Source: Ktedonospora formicarum (GTDB taxonomy: Bacteria; Chloroflexota; Ktedonobacteria; Ktedonobacterales; Ktedonobacteraceae). Taken from it: a stretch of DNA of 64,000 nucleotides. Below, piece by piece: positions 62,617 through 64,000 of this stretch. The position numbers and the translations under genes were made by a program. The notes beneath the pieces are model-generated. The model saw only the letters and a list, made by a program, of their open reading frames with translations. It did not search any database and had not been told where the DNA came from. How positions within the stretch are numbered: position 1 is the stretch's first letter; each line of letters starts with the position of its first letter. The stretch lies in the NCBI RefSeq assembly GCF_016587355.1, contig NZ_BNJF01000001.1, forward strand, positions 1,364,001 to 1,428,000, written 5' to 3'.

Positions 62617-62784
62617 TATCCTCTATGAAAAACAGCGGCTCTCGACATCATCGCTGAACACAAAACCCTTTGCATTATAGCCAGCACACCGCTTCACGGT
62701 CAACAGTAAGCACTGATCTCCTCAGAGTTTGCAGTTTCCTTGTCAAGCTCGCCCTCGAGGCTGCGGTACGTAAAGAACAAAAAC

Positions 62785-62827
62785 ACACCTATAGCAATCG
62801 AGCAAAGAGGCTAATTGCTATAGGTGT
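62785..62827 (-). terminator. terminator of the HTH/GAF-like gene
   Basis: A 14-bp stem ACACCTATAGCAAT / ATTGCTATAGGTGT, followed on the minus strand by GTTTTTG. Confidence 0.8.
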
Positions 62828-62886
62828 CTCTCTTATCTCAAAGTATTAGAAACAACCTGATCCTCAAAAAATATCCAGAAATAGTC

Positions 62887-63866
62887 TCATGCATGCTGCA
62901 TTTGATACTGCAAGAGGTCTTTCTCTATTTGGCACCAGACCTCATCCTCAGCTTTGCCAACCGTTAATTGGTTATGTATCATGACTTGAGTAACACGACT
63001 GCGAAAATGCGTCAGAAACTGTTGCTGATTTGCAGGGAGTGGCATAGGATAGAGCTCAACCATGTCCAGAGGCACATAATCATCAGCGCTAAATGCCAGA
63101 TTTAAGAGCTTAGTATAAGCAGCAAAAAGGGCTTGATGGGACCTGGAGAGAAAAAACTTTGGGCGTGTACTTGAGCCGAGCAGGCACCCCGCAATCGTGT
63201 TACCCAGCATAATGGGATGCGCCATTGAGCTCTGTTCATGCTCATCCCAGACCACCGGAAATAGCTGAAAACCATCTGAACGATCTGCAATCACCCGCGC
63301 GTTACCCGTATTAATCACATAACCTGCCAACGACTCTACACCGAGAAAGGCAGTGCGGTGCTCCAATTCATGATCCCAGGGTGCGGTGCCCCGACCGGTA
63401 ATTTCTCGCGAGCTACGCACCTTTCCCCAATCGAAGGAGGCATGCATTTCACAACGGTCAGTTCCAGTCCAACACGATGCGGATCCAGATGTTTGATAAT
63501 TTGCTGCAAGATCATATCACAAAGCGAACTAAAGCGCAGGATAGAAGGCAGATTACAGTGAGCATTCACCAAGCGAGAGTAGAAAAGAGGGGAAATCGTG
63601 ATAGTATCCACCTCCACACTCATCATCTCGGGGTCCTGAAAAGGCTTGCTTACCTCATCTGGCAGCGATTCCATAAAGGCGGCGCTATGCTCGGGAAGGG
63701 CTTGCAAGAGCTGGCGCAAATTCTGTGTGCGCGGCGTTGAAGTATTATTGGCCCAACGGGTCAAGGTAACAGGATTGATATCTAATGCGTTCGCTATTCG
63801 CTGTCTCTGATGGGTATCCTGTATGATGCGACCCAATACTTCACGCCAGTTTGCTGACTCAGTCAC
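62887..63866 (-). pseudogene. HTH (Cro/CI-type) plus GAF-like sensor protein, interrupted by one apparent frameshift
   Basis: Frame 1 (from GTG 63866, GGGGG upstream) begins with an HTH: HQRQRIANALDINPVTLTRW and TSTPRTQNLRQLLQAL, then the start of a ligand-binding-like domain (LCDMILQQIIKHLDPHRVGL...VVKCMPPS) and stops at 63336. Frame 2 carries on with KVRSSREITGRGTAPWDHEL, FLGVESLAGYVINTGNARVI and ...SMAHPIMLGNTIAGCLLGSS to 62887. Adding one G to the GGGG run (complement of 63425-63428) joins them into about 326 residues. The second half resembles GAF folds. It has its own promoter and terminator. All parts look under selection, so the break is probably a sequencing error. Confidence 0.75.
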
Positions 63867-63895
63867 AGTGCACCCCCATGTGACAGATACATCCT

Positions 63896-63923
63896 CTTAT
63901 AGAGTGTAAACATTTTTTGTGAA
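63896..63923 (-). promoter_or_regulatory. promoter of the HTH/GAF-like gene
   Basis: Minus-strand TTCACA, a 16-nt spacer and TATAAG, about 30 nt before the start codon. A CCCCCACTGGGG inverted repeat lies just upstream (63931-63942). The last 60 bases of the window show nothing else. Confidence 0.5.
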
Positions 63924-64000
63924 ACCCGACCCCCACTGGGGACATAAACTCACGATCCTCCCTTAGGAGTCACAGTGGTGGTGGCGCTAGAACGCTCGGG

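Overview
The window looks like a core-chromosome segment of a Chloroflexota bacterium of the class Ktedonobacteria (inference, no search run). Pointers are the rpsB-tsf-pyrH-frr-uppS-cdsA-dxr-rseP-ispG order, an MglA-type GTPase, several LuxR/OmpR response regulators without adjacent kinases, an HTH protein with a GAF-like C-terminal half, and an Agl23-like / DUF2298 (Chlor_Arch_YYY) pair known from Chloroflexi and archaea. I see no prophage, insertion sequence, CRISPR array or rRNA. One tRNA (Val, anticodon GAC) is present.

Layout. 0.2-9.5 kb: LON-domain protein, MHS-type transporter, YqeY, an NHLRC2-like thioredoxin/propeller protein, NUDIX hydrolase, P5C dehydrogenase, metallo-beta-lactamase hydrolase and a DUF4388-like protein. 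9.6-13.7 kb: a surface-sugar cluster (acetyltransferase, sugar dehydrogenase, aminotransferase, divergent phosphoglycosyltransferase). 14-22 kb: regulators, then a minus-strand run aroK-aroB fusion, aroQ, efp, BCCP-like gene, xseA, xseB and DUF212. 22-26 kb: GNAT, a large secreted CHAP/propeller protein and tRNA-Val. 26-35.6 kb: the translation, lipid and isoprenoid cluster. 36-47 kb: response regulators, Crp/Fnr regulator, lone ABC ATPase, dxs, an acidic protein, glutamate dehydrogenase, gatB and the MglA-like GTPase. 47-54 kb: glucan phosphorylase, GtrA, VOC protein, quinone oxidoreductase-like protein and an aminotransferase. 54-64 kb: two frame-interrupted sensor-like genes flanking three large GT-C-type membrane proteins.

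Main unexplained structure: eight copies of a dispersed palindromic repeat (about 50-150 bp) lie at gene junctions. The ends are complementary (TCTTATGCGAAAACCAA on the left, CTCAGGTTTTCGCATAAGG on the right), interiors vary and often hold a GCTAGCGC core. The right end carries an AAGGAGTAAG sequence that serves as a Shine-Dalgarno site for at least one downstream gene.

Other points. The accB-like gene beside efp has Asn where the biotinylated Lys should be. EF-P carries Arg32 at its loop tip. Four genes (rseP, a LuxR regulator tail, two sensor-like genes) are each restored by adding one base to a G or C run, so homopolymer deletion errors in the assembly are the most economical explanation. 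Many genes have clear promoters or hairpin terminators, and one intergenic region (45.1-45.3 kb) has the layout of a small RNA gene.
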